Below, piece after piece: positions 54,116 to 64,000 of a stretch of 64,000 bases of DNA. The DNA is from Mesorhabditis belari (lineage: Eukaryota > Nematoda > Chromadorea > Rhabditida > Rhabditidae), in contig CAUEEP010000904.1 in the NCBI GenBank assembly GCA_958450365.1, forward strand, positions 124,001-188,000, read 5' to 3'. Below the pieces are notes generated by a model that was given only the letters and a program-made list of their open reading frames with translations, did not search any database and was not told the DNA's origin. Made by a program: the position numbers and the translations under genes. Each line of letters opens with the position of its first letter. Within the stretch, counting starts at the first letter, position 1.

Positions 54116-54334
54116 CCCACCCATTCATAATCGGCTACGACATATAATGAACATCGGCGGCGAGTTTGCACAATGGAGTGCTATCGGCTACTGGGGCAGC
54201 TCCTAGAACACAAATTTGTTTATTGCTATTGATCTGACAAAGGAAATTGATGAAGTGTTGATTGATTGATTGAAATGAAGTTTAAAGGATCACTTTAACC
54301 AAAGAAACTAGGTAAGTTTTGATAAGTTTGACTA

Positions 54335-55081
54335 TTAGGTACATGCCTAAGAAATGCGGATTTCAACATTTTCATTCATAAATTTCCAACGATAGAAAAC
54401 TGATATCGATGAATGTTATAAACTATTTGAAAGTTGCAAATCTCCTCTACAAAATAGGCTAAAACGTGTTTCAATTGATCGAACCATTGAAGAAATTTCG
54501 AGGGCGAAATGCGAGTGACCAAAAAAGGAATCGAGTCACTTTGGGGACAAGTTTAGTGTGGTCAAAATAGAGTTAGCTTCCCAAAATTGTAGATTTAAAA
54601 AGAAAATGGATAACTATATATCAATTCATTAAAAAAGTCTAACGGAAATGCATTTACAGAAATTTAGATAGAGCGTAATTTCAAAACCCTCAAAATTGTC
54701 CAAAAACCGACTTTTTCACAAAAAAGAAAAATTATTGTAAAAGCAAAGTTTTCCCATGAAATGATCCCAACTCTTCATTATTTTGAATGCTATTTTAAAG
54801 CGCTCATTTTCCACTATATATTCAAAAGCGAACTCTTGTGAAAGTGGAGTTTGACTACACTAAACTTGTCCCTAAAGTGACTCGATTCCTTTTTTGGTCA
54901 CTCGCATTTCGCCCTCGAAATTTCTTCAATGCTTCGATCAATTGAAACACGTTTTAGCCTATTTTGTAGAGGAGATTTACAACTTTCAAATAGTTTATAA
55001 CATTCATCGATATCAGTTTTCTATCGTTGGAAATTTATGAATGCAAATGTTGAAATCCGCATTTCTTATGCATTTACCTAA
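54335..55081. mobile_element. Foldback MITE with ~240-bp arms
   Basis: Ends TTAGGTACATGCCTAAGAAA and its diverged complement (TTTCTTATGCATTTACCTAA), with TA at 54333-54334 and 55082-55083. Arms 54335-54572 and 54843-55081 share GAATCGAGTCACTTT and GAGGGCGAAATGCGAGTGAC. The unique centre of ~270 bp has no coding capacity. Confidence 0.9.
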
Positions 55082-55164
55082 TATAGAGTTAAGAACAGAA
55101 GTTTAAATAAGAGTGGACTAATTTAATGTGTAAAGTATTTGTGAGCCTTTTATCTATCTAATTG

Positions 55165-55292
55165 TAAACTGGTAACCTTTAGAAAACTGGTAACTTTTAG
55201 AGAACTGGTAAGCTTTAGAGAAGCTGGTAAGCTTTAGAAAGCTGGTAACCTTTAGAAAACTGATAACCTTTCGAGAACTGGTAACCTTTAGA
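55165..55292. repeat. GGTAACCTTTAGAAAACT repeat
   Basis: Seven units of ~18 bp with C/G and A/G variants. Confidence 0.9.
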
Positions 55293-56000
55293 AAACAACA
55301 AGACCAGTTGAGCCAATTTCTTCAACAATTTATGTCCAATAAAAATACGGAAATAAAGGAGCAATATTTTGATGAAAGAAAGGCATAGCTGGTAGAAACG
55401 TTTTTTTTTGGTGAAAGTTCTGGTTATCAGTTTGTTATCAGTTTCTAAAAGGTTTCTAAATAAGGAAAAAGCTAAAGCAAAGTTGAAACACCTATCTCTA
55501 TTAGAATTCCTAATAATGTTAACGTTTTGCAACATTGAAAACATCTCCCAAAAGACTAACAACGAGTCAACGAGCTCCTAAAAACCTCCTAAAAACAACG
55601 AGCTCCTAAAAAGTCAAAATATTTTTAGAGGTTTTAAATGATTCTTCCCCAATTCTTTCACTTCCTGTCATCAATTTGTCAACATGCAACGTGGAAAAGG
55701 TTGAGGGAGATCCCGAAAAAAAAGCTGACTCACAAGGAAAACGCATTGAGATCCCTGAATATCTTGATTAGCCTCGAGAAGATAGAAGATGAGACTAAGC
55801 TGAAGGAGAAATGTCAGGAAAGAACGCGTAAATTCTTCCCCGATTTAAAAAAGAGAGTTGCACGTACTCCATATCTTAGTCTAATTTCGAATTTCTATGT
55901 GATTGAACTCTAGGAATTGTTAAACTAGAATCTAAGGCTTGTCCGCTAGATCCAGTCAGACCAAGGCTACACACTGGACTAGACAATAGTCCACATTGGA
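55293..56000. other. No gene
   Basis: AT-rich. A 91-codon plus-strand frame at 55638-55913 has no recognised domain and no convincing splice context. CTAGACAATAGTCCACATTG at 55980 recurs at 56262. Confidence 0.5.
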
Positions 56001-56054
56001 TTAGGCTTAGGCTTAGGCTTAAGCTTAGGCTTAGGCTTAGGCTCAGACTCAGGC
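56001..56054 (+). repeat. Interstitial TTAGGC telomere repeat
   Basis: Nine hexamers in register: TTAGGC three times, TTAAGC, TTAGGC three times, TCAGAC, TCAGGC. TTAGGC is the nematode telomere unit. It grades into GAGAGCTCAGGC and then CTCTAGGCTCCAG words to ~56105, linking it to the 13-bp satellite at 37.4-37.7 kb. Confidence 0.9.
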
Positions 56055-56105
56055 GAGAGCTCAGGCTCAGGCGAGAGCTCTAGGCTCCAGCTCTAGGCTC
56101 TAGGC

Positions 56106-56633
56106 TGTAACATGCCTAGTATAAAGACAGTAAAATTAGCCTAAAGTGTGTAGACTTATAACAAAAAGATCTGTCGGTCCTTTTGTGCGGTGTTTTTCTC
56201 AGCACCAACCCTTCGATTTTGATCCGGTACGCCAGATTCGGTCAGACCAAAACTACATCTAGACTAGACAATAGTCCACATTGGATTCAAAGTGTTATGC
56301 ACTTTAGGTAAATTTTGATGTGAATAACTTGTTTAACTTAGCTGAAAGGATTTGTAGTAGAATTGTAACGAAAAAATCTGTCGGTCCTCTTTTGCCGTTG
56401 GCAATTGAAGGTTTTTCGTGTTTCTCTCAACATCAACCCTTTACTTTTGACTATTTTGACTATCATTCGATGCAAAAATGAAATTGCGCGTCGAATCATA
56501 CCAAAATTAACTCAAAATATAATACCCACACAAAGTTGTTGGCTAAAAACCTAAACCTCGTCCATTATGGGTTTAACCTTAATCTTTTGCCTCATAACTT
56601 TGCATGGAAATTACATTTTGAGTTAATTTTGAG
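56106..56633. other. No gene; short duplicated segments
   Basis: AAAAGATCTGTCGGTCC at 56165 and AAAAAATCTGTCGGTCC at 56372 head related segments that continue into TTTTTCTCAGCACCAACCCTT- and CAACATCAACCCTT-type text. Confidence 0.5.
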
Positions 56634-56780
56634 AATCGCTTTTGAGAGAAAGCTTAAAGCTCGCCTTAACTTTAATAGTTTAAGCCTATTTATGGTAGAT
56701 TTGCTTTCCCGAATAATATGCTTAAAAAGCCGGGGTTCTTCGTCTCTTATAGTTAGAAAGGATTGTTCTTTATGCTATTA
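56634..56780. repeat. Mariner host-flank duplication, copy 1
   Basis: Nearly the same as 63179-63316 (GAATAATATGCTTAAAAAGC, GGGGTTCTTCGTCTCTTAT, AGAAAGGATTGTTCTTTATG). Both run directly into a family 1 mariner at the same TA. Confidence 0.92.
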
Positions 56781-57322
56781 TTGGGTTGGTGAATCGAAAA
56801 CTGCGGGCTATCGTCATCTGTGACAGTTTGAGCACTTTCTTCAAAAGAAACCCATTTTGGTGTCAATAGAAAAGTTGTAGAGAATCAAAAATCAAGCTTA
56901 TATCCAAATTTTCAGAACGATTCAAAAACTGGTTTTCAAGAAATGCCGAATTTACGGATTTTCACGAAACTTGCAACAAAACTTGCATTTTAAGCGAAAC
57001 TATTAAGTGTATCTTTTTAAAAATTTGGCTATAAGCCTAATTTTTGATTCTCTACAACTTTTCTATTGACACCAAAAGGGGTTTCTTTTGAAGAAAGTGC
57101 TCAAACTGGGATCTCCAGTCTCCATCTCCAGTCCTCCATTTTTGAGTCTCACACTTGTCTCACACACAAACCAAAATCCTACTACGAAAGAGGAATCCGC
57201 AAATTGCCTGTAAAATGGGCAGAAGTCGTCAATAATAATGGAAATTATTTGGAATGAATTGATGGTTTTATGTGGAATAAATTTTAGTTCAAAGTCCGGC
57301 AGTTTTCAGCTCACCAACCCAA
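56781..57322 (+). mobile_element. Mariner family 1 element, copy D
   Basis: 542 bp with TTGGGTTGGTGAATCGAAAA and CTCACCAACCCAA ends and TA at 56779-56780 and 57323-57324. It has the same layout as copy A, including the C-terminal YYERGIRKLPVKW frame ending at 57255-57257. Confidence 0.92.
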
Positions 57323-57364
57323 TACAATACTTTTCCCTCAACCTTTCCTTTTTCAAATCCTAAA

Positions 57365-57512
57365 AGCTGTTACCTAAAAGCTGTTACCTAAAAGCTGTTA
57401 CCTGAAAGCTGTTACCTAAAAGCTGTTACCTAAAAGCTGTTACCTGAAAGCTGTTACCTAAAAGCTGTTACCTAAAAGCTGTTACCTGAAAGCTGTTACC
57501 TAAAAGCTGTTC
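57365..57512. repeat. 13-bp satellite AAAGCTGTTACCT
   Basis: Eleven units; every third carries CCTGAAAG instead of CCTAAAAG, giving a 39-bp higher-order period. Confidence 0.95.
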
Positions 57513-58044
57513 AAACTGTTCAAACTTGCCAAAGTTCGTTTATAAATTAAGTTAACTTGAAAAAGAAATGAAAGAAACTAAGCAAATTCTTTGCTGGAAA
57601 AAATTTTTTCGGCAAGATCTCTTTTTCTAATCTTTTTTTCAAGGTTTAGGTCAACCCTCCAATTTTTTCGCTCCTTTTTTTCCTCCTTTTTCCCTCCCTT
57701 TTCCCCTCCTTTTTTCCTCCTCAATTCACCTCTCCAAATCACTCCTTGCCGCAATTAAGGCGTTCCCAAATGTTTCCCAAACGAAAAGAAAATGTCAGAA
57801 TCGAAAATAAAAAAGAAGTGATTGAAATTGAAAAGAAGTTTTGTGTTCTTTGGAAGAATTATGGAAAATTGTCGGAGAAAATGGGCAAAAAGGCAGAAAA
57901 AAGGCAAAAAAGCTTAGCTTTCACTTGAACTGGCTGAACTGTTTGAACAAATTCAGAAAATTTAAAAAGTAAAAGATGAGGAAATACCTTTTCCAAAAGC
58001 CTAAACCTGGGCAGAGCTTAAAAGTGGCTGTTTTCACGTTTCGT
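57513..58044. other. No feature
   Basis: AT-rich with pyrimidine tracts at 57655-57725. Confidence 0.5.
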
Positions 58045-58310
58045 TAGTTTTCCGTGCAGAAACCTAGGCTAAAAACATGTATTTCGTGATCAGCGTCAAA
58101 AATAACAAAAAAAAAACAAGAAAAGCGAAGGAAAATCGCGAAAAGCGGCGGAAGGGCTATTGATCTGAGGGTCGCTGGTTCGACTTCCACCGGTGACAAT
58201 ATTTTTCAAAAATTTTTTGCTAAGATTCTGAAAATGCGTGTCTAGGGGTTATTTTTGACGCTGATCACGAAACACATGTTTTTAGCCTAGATTTCTGCAC
58301 GGAAAACTAA
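58045..58310. mobile_element. Foldback with tRNA-like core
   Basis: Arms TTAGTTTTCCGTGCAGAAAC (58046) and its complement at ~58310 extend over ~62 bp and include AAAACATGTATTTCGTGATC. The core at 58143-58198 holds CTATTGATCTGAGGGTCGCT and box B CTGGTTCGACTTCC, like the half-tRNAs at 30.12 and 31.01 kb. No clear box A. Confidence 0.82.
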
Positions 58311-59032
58311 TGCACACCTTTCTCTACCGCCCTACTAAAATAGCTGTAACTTTGGGACTCAAAACGTTTTACCAATCGATCCGTCTTGAATTCAGCTTTA
58401 GGATGAGCCATTTTGGTTATAGAACGTGAAAACAGCCATTTTGGCTTTTGGCGAAACCCTGTATATTGTGATATAAAAAGTGGAAAAAACGACAGAAAAG
58501 CTTTGGCTTTTCTGCTTTTACGCTTTCACTTTACAAAGTTTCGAAACTCACAAGTTTACAAAGCCTTTGCGTAAACTCGAGTGAAGTTTTTGATTCTCCT
58601 CAAAATTTAGGTCAAATGCCTCTGTGGCTTTTGGCTTCTGTTTTCTTCTGTTTTCATCTTCCCTTTTTCCCAAAAGTCACGACTTTTCAATTTTCAAAAG
58701 TACACAATTGGAAAATATTCAGCCAAGGAGAAAATAGAGGAAAAAGTGAAACAACAAGTGAAAAAAGTGAACGTCAACGTTGGGGAAATCTTTGTGAAAA
58801 GCGGAAAAACGGCTTTTAAAACTTCCCCATTGGTCCTATTGGGCCTTGGCCTCAATTTTTTCTATAAAGCAAAAAAAGAAGAATGTTTTCAATGGAAAAA
58901 CATTCTAGAATCTTTATTTGAGCTTTAATAATGGGATATCAAGCAGAGGATTTTAAAATTGAGTGCAAAACTGTGGAGCAAAACTAACGGAGTGCAAAAC
59001 TCAAATTTCAAGTCCTTTAAACCAGCGGTGAA
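58311..59032. other. No feature
   Basis: AT-rich; no supported gene. Confidence 0.5.
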
Positions 59033-60060
59033 CCTGATTTCACCTATACTTTTCATTGTTGACTCTTAAAATCAATATGGCTATATGGCTTAGATCATAA
59101 TGGCTTAGATTTTAACGTATTTAACGGATAAACACGGGTTTTAACGGCTTTAACGGCTTTAACGGCTTTAACGGCTTTAACGTAGCTTTTCAATTACAAG
59201 GAATTGTTTTTGACAGCTTTCGCAATGATTTCCCATTTGACCAAACATGACCTCTTTCCCAAGCTCTAGAGTTCGCTTTTGGTTCGTTTTTGGTTCATTT
59301 TTCGTTCAATTTTATTTGTGTTCAATCATTTATAAACAAACAAAAACATATCCATACTTTTCAAGACATTCAGCCAGTCAAAAATAATGAAAACCTGATT
59401 TCACCTATACTTTTTATTGGTGACTCTTAAAATCAATATGGCCATAATAATGCCTTAGATTTTAACGTATTTAACGGATAAACACGGGTTTTAACGTAGC
59501 TTTTCAATCACAAGGAATTGTTTGTGACAACTTTCACAATGATTTCCCATTTGACCAAACATGACCTCTTTCCCAAGCTCTAGAGTATTGGAACCGTATT
59601 AGATCAAAAAAAAGAACCGTTTTGGAACCGTATTGGAATCGTATTAGATCAAAAAAGAACCGTATTGGAACTGTGTTAGATCAAAAAAAGAACCGTATTG
59701 GAACCGTATTAGATCAAAAAAGAACCGTTTTGGAACCGTATTAGATCAAAAGGAACCGTTTTGGAACCGTATTGGAACTCAAAAGGAACCGTTTTGGAAC
59801 CGTATTGGACCTCAAAAAAGGAACCGTTTTGGAACCGTATTAGATCAAAAAAAAGAACCGTATTGGAACCGTATTAGATCAAAAAAAAAGAACCGTATGA
59901 ACCGTATTGGAACCGTATTAGATCAAAAAAAAGAACCGTTTTGGAACCGTATTGGATTTTTTGGTTCATTTTTCGTTCATTTTTAATTGTGTTCAATCAT
60001 TTATAGACAAACAAAAACATATCCATACTTTTCAAGACATTCAGCTAGTCAAAAATATTC
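59033..60060. repeat. Interleaved direct duplications with GGAACCGTATTAGATC satellite
   Basis: Block A (59033-59278) is repeated at 59390-59585, without the TTAACGGCTT array of the first copy (59138-59180). Block B (59280-59388: TTTTTCGTTCA, AACAAACAAAAACATATCCA) is repeated at 59955-60058. Between the A and B right copies lies the satellite 59586-59955, GGAACCGTATTAGATCAAAA with A7-A9 tails. Confidence 0.88.
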
Positions 60061-60539
60061 ATATTTTTAGTTACGGGATGAGCTTAAGCAACTCTTCTAA
60101 TAAGCAACTAATAAGCAACTCTTCAACCGTCAAAAAAAAGAAAAATTTGTAAAATGCATTGCTTGCATTGCAAAAAGCTCATGAAAAACTTCAAAATTGA
60201 ATCTGCGGAAAAAAAACTTGATTTTAATATGCAAAACGGATTAGGGGAAGGGTTGGGTTTTGTTCTGAGAAACAATATGATTCGATGAAAATATGAAAAG
60301 ATTAAAATTGGAAACCAACAAAGTGGAGGCAGAGGAAAAAGTGGACAAATTGGGAAAGAAATTTATGGATTTAGTCAATGGAATGCATGAATATAGAAAG
60401 AATTTGTTTGGATTCTGAAAACGCGAAAAAGAATTGGGTACACAAATCGTTTTAATACGAGTTTGATTTCAAAATACTTTTACAATCGATCCACACAGTT
60501 TTATGACATCAAGCACAATCTGGAAAGAGAAACAGTATG
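60061..60539. other. No feature
   Basis: AT-rich; nothing recognised. Confidence 0.5.
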
Positions 60540-61310
60540 AAAAAAAAACGGAGAATCACAGTAGCATCAAAAGGAGAACTTTTCATAAGTCTCACATAAG
60601 TGTCGCTTTTGACCAATGCTCTTTCTAAAATGTGCCAAGGTCGTGGAACCTTTTATACCCGCCCCGCCCCTTTTGCCATTGGCAAGGCAAATTTGAGCTC
60701 AAATTTCTTGGTGTTGGGCTGTTCAATTGAAATAGTTTTTGTACCAATCGACAGAGAAAGACTGGGCGTATCCAATGATACCAATAAAGTTTTAATTGAA
60801 CAGCCCAACACTAAGATATTTGAGCTCGAAGTTAGATTGCTTGGAAGAGGGGCGGAGCGACGGACCTTTTGCCATTTTGCCATTAGTTAGATTGCTATTG
60901 GCAATGCAAATTTGAGCTCAAATCTCTTGGTGTTGGGCTGTTCAATTGCAATAGTTTTTGTACCAATCGACAGAGAAAGACTTGGCGCATCTAATGGTAT
61001 GAAGAATATTTAAATTGAACAGCCCAAGACTAAGATATTAGAGCTCAAAGCTAGATTACTTCAAAAAGGGGCGGAGCCATTGTGAGACCTTTTATACGCG
61101 CCCCGCCCCCTTTGCTATTGGCAATCCAACTTTGAGCTCAAATTTCTTGGTGTTGGGCTGTCCAATTGAAATAGTTTTTATCCCAATCGACAGAAAAAGA
61201 CTTGGCGCATCTAATGATATCAAGAATATTCAAATTGGATAGCCCAACACCAAGATATTTGAGCTCAAAGTTAGCTTTCCAATGGCAAATGGTGCGTATC
61301 AAGTGTACGA
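60540..61310. repeat. Inverted GCCAATGGCAAA modules with promoter-like boxes, second cluster
   Basis: Three ~170-bp modules (60672-60845, 60885-61060, 61112-61290) of the 46.93-47.48 kb family. On the minus strand CCAAT, GGGGCGGGG and GTATAAAAGG occur in order at 60690-60648 and at 61126-61088. The first is followed by the same ~110-bp downstream sequence as at 47.14-47.23 kb. The middle module's boxes are degraded. Confidence 0.85.
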
Positions 61311-63178
61311 TAACCAAGTTTTAACACGTTAATCCACATGGTATTACAGGTTTTTAAAATGACGAGAGAGTCTCTAACAAGTTAGCAATTCTAGAAGAGA
61401 TTTTCAATTCAAGAAAACTTGCTTTTGAGAATAACATTCAAAGTTGATGCATTATTCTAAAATAGTACTTTTTATTTTGTTCTTTGAGACGAATAGACCA
61501 TAAATCACCTAAAAACGTAAATTTTCTCCATAAAAGTAAAGAAATTACCAAAAGATGTACTCAAAATGTCAAAAAGTGTCAAAATTTGTTTGTTTTTGAG
61601 AACTGAAGTACTCTAGAAAAGCTGCCTACATTTCTACAATAATTGTAAGCAAAAAGAACATGAATAAAACTGTAAGAGATCATACAAATTCACCTAAAAA
61701 CTTTTAATGAACCAATACAAACTAAATTAAGCGAGAAAGCTTTCTTAATTCGCAGCGAAATTTTGAATCCTGAATGGATTGGGGTTTAGAGTTTTAAATT
61801 TGAACGAAAATCCCGCTTTTTGCCTAGAGTCTACCCCAATAAGCCAGTGCATACTAATTTGTAGCCAAAAAACTTTCCAAAGCCAACGATTCCCCTTTGG
61901 GGGAGAGGAATGGGTCAGATTACGGATCAGAGCGGCTTCAGAGCCCGTGCATCCGCCCCGCAAATGAATTTTATGCTCATCTTTTCTGTTGAAAATGAAA
62001 AGAGAACTTGTGCTTCCTCAAAAACAACACGAGAGTGAGCTTTCAAAAATGAATAGAAGAGTTGGTGGATGAAATCTTCACAGCTTTCAAACTGTTGGCT
62101 GCAAAACTTTATGGTTGAATGCTACCACTTGGGATCAATAAAGCTAAAGGCTTAAAACTTTGTTTCTAACTGGGAAAAGGCACGAGCTCAACGTGAGCTT
62201 TTTTTGGACACTTTTGTCTGATGATTTTAGTGTAAAATTGCAAGAAATATGTGGAAAGTTTGCCTAGAGTTTGCCTAGAAGTTGCTCCAAAGTAAAATCG
62301 AAAACTTGGAGAATTTGAGCCAAGTATGACTTAGTTTTCGGTACAAGTCAAGCAAGAATTGGTTTGTCCTAGAAAATCTCATATTCCTTGGACAAATGAA
62401 TGATTAAAAGTGACAAATGAATGAATGACAAATGAATGATCAAAACAAAATGTTTCTAGCTTCTAGCTATCTACATTTTCAAGAAATTATCCCTAATCCT
62501 GTCTTTTTTTTTCTTTATTCTCCAGGGTCACATCACCGAACTCAGAAATTACACGGCCAGCACATAAATTTTTTTGGCGAACGAAAAGAGTTAGACGCTT
62601 TTGAGGGAAAGGAAAAGTTTAGCATTAGTCCCAAGGGAGCAGTCGGGAAGTGACTTCCTAACCTAAATATGTATAAGTTAAGGAAATTGGGATTTTTGGG
62701 ATTTTTCTTGAATATCAAAAAGGTTATCAGTGCAGAGGTCAATGAGAAAATGAGATAAAGAAAAATTAAAACGGAAAAACTCTTTGAAAAACAATGAACT
62801 GAAGATTTTACAGTGTAGAGATGAGTAATTCGTTTTCGAAAAAGTGACAATGTTTAAAAACACCGTAAACTTGCCTCTGTCTGATGAAAATACAATAGTT
62901 AGTTGTTTAAGTAAAAAGCAAAAGCAGAACATTGTAAAGTTCGAAGAAGCTTTACTTTAGAATTGATGATTCAAATTTTGAACGGCATGAACTATGAAAT
63001 TTGGCTTCTTAGATCTCCAAGATCCCGGTCAAACCCTTTCACCCACAAAAAATAACCAGTCTACTTCCAAAAGTCATAAATCTTTACAATTTTTTTTTCA
63101 AGTTTCCATGGAAAAGAATTTTTTGCCAAATTGTTTGCGTCTTAAACTATTAAAAGGTTCTATCATTTCTCTACAAAA
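61311..63178. other. No gene supported
   Basis: Mostly AT-rich. 62171-62205 is a SINE 3'-end fragment (AAGGCACGAGCTCAACGTGA). Slightly GC-richer patches at 61880-61970 and 62520-62655 have single acceptor-like sites but no matching exons, so I do not call a gene. Confidence 0.5.
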
Positions 63179-63316
63179 TCGCTTTTGAGAGAAAGCTCGC
63201 CTTAACTTCAATAGTTTATACCTATTCATGGTAGATTCGCTTTCCCGAATAATATGCTTAAAAAGCCGGGGTTCTTCGTCTCTTATCGTTAGAAAGGATT
63301 GTTCTTTATGCTATTA
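63179..63316. repeat. Mariner host-flank duplication, copy 2
   Basis: Partner of 56634-56780. It ends at the same target TA. Confidence 0.92.
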
Positions 63317-63498
63317 TTGGGTTGGTGAATTGGAAACTGCGGGCTATTGTCATCTGTGACAGTTTGAGCACTTTCTTCAAAAGAAACCCACTTTGGTGTC
63401 AATGGAAAAGTTGTAGAGAATCCAAAATCAAGCTTATATCCAAATTTTCAGAACGATTCAAAAACTGGTTTTCAAGAAATGCCAAATTTACGAAACTC
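63317..63498 (+). mobile_element. Mariner family 1 element, copy E, 3'-truncated
   Basis: TTGGGTTGGTGAATTGGAAA start and ~180 bp matching copy D (CAGAACGATTCAAAAACTGG). It breaks after AATTTACGAA and runs into RTE-associated sequence. The right TIR is missing. Confidence 0.9.
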
Positions 63499-63548
63499 AA
63501 AATCTAAAGAAGTGATTTCAAAACTGTTATAGGATTTAACTTCTGTAA

Positions 63549-64000
63549 AAGATTGGCCAACCACTAGAAGAAATCGCCTCCTACACCTACCTCGGAAGAA
63601 GCATCGACATGGAGGGAGACTTAAGACCAGAAGTCGGCAGACGAAGACGAGCGGCCTGGACAGCACTAGGAAGCATCAAAGAAGTCACAAAGATACTCAA
63701 GACTCACCAGAGGAGTCGGGCACACCTCTTCGACAGCACCGTCCTCCCGGTACTCTGCTATGGGACAGAGACCTGGGCCACGACACAGACCACCGAACGG
63801 GCCCTGAGAACGACGCATCGAGCCCTTGAAAGAAACCTCCTTGGGCACAATAGGAAAACGCAGCTCGACCAAAATCTAAGAAGTACGGATATGCGCCAGC
63901 TCTCGGGACTCAGAGATCCAGTAGAAGTGATCGAGAGAAAAAGACTCAGATGGGCCGGCCAAGTAGCCAGAAGAACACACGACAGATGGACGATATGGAT
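63549..64000 (+). CDS. RTE-type non-LTR retrotransposon ORF, 3' part (copy 2), runs off the window
   Basis: Frame open from the stop at 63546-63548 to the window end, 150 codons. It reads PLEEIASYTYLGRSID (the YLGR motif that follows RT in RTE elements), RRRRAAWTALGSIKEV, AHLFDSTVLPVLCYGTETWA, LRTTHRALERNLLGHNRKTQ and RKRLRWAGQVARR. This is the region C-terminal to the reverse transcriptase, thumb/connector-like. The frame is intact, unlike copy 1. Endonuclease and RT lie upstream of the truncation and are absent. It begins ~50 bp after the truncated mariner copy E, consistent with 5'-truncated retrotransposition into or beside it. The C. elegans RTE family comparison is from memory. Confidence 0.88.

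Overview
This is an AT-rich eukaryotic window, almost certainly from a nematode. The evidence is a multi-exon neuropeptide-receptor-type GPCR gene with nematode-like splice sites, an RTE-type non-LTR retrotransposon C-terminus of the kind known from Caenorhabditis, many mariner/Tc1 remnants with TA target duplications, and hexamer arrays of TTAGGC, the nematode telomere unit, in an interstitial position. Nothing looks bacterial. The species cannot be fixed from the sequence.

One convincing host gene is present. It lies on the minus strand at about 1.57-9.01 kb and is cut by the left edge. Eight short exons (72-197 bp), joined at consensus splice sites in compatible phases, give 292 uninterrupted residues. 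They cover TM1 to TM6 of a rhodopsin-family receptor resembling FMRFamide-like peptide receptors. TM7 and the C-tail lie left of base 1. Its introns are swollen with minisatellites, a SINE pair, tRNA-like sequences, mariner derivatives and MITEs, so no single reading frame reveals the gene.

The other ~55 kb is repeat-dominated, with no second gene I can support. Layout: 9-17 kb, low-complexity arrays, a tRNA-like copy, a foldback, a TIR element enclosing a 13-bp satellite, and a Tc1-like MITE next to a Tc1 transposase C-terminus. 17-25 kb, a TA-flanked MITE, a degenerate telomere-like array, a Pro/Ala/Thr-coding minisatellite and tRNA-headed elements. 25-34 kb, microsatellites, tRNA-like segments, a 32-bp minisatellite and a suspicious A/T homopolymer block. 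34-46 kb, composite and nested mariner copies, large foldbacks and a second TIR+satellite element. 46-53 kb, inverted modules resembling CCAAT/GC/TATA promoters, a mariner transposase pseudogene with D34D spacing, a nested foldback and a third TIR element. 53-64 kb, RTE fragments, foldbacks, an interstitial TTAGGC array, direct duplications and more mariner copies.

The mobile elements look largely non-autonomous: most mariner copies keep TIRs but only the two ends of the transposase. Two 511-bp copies in opposite orientation appear identical, implying recent movement or gene conversion. I found no convincing new multi-gene system. The items most worth following are the hidden receptor gene, the promoter-like inverted modules, the TIR family that encloses different satellites, and the foldback with a tRNA-like core.
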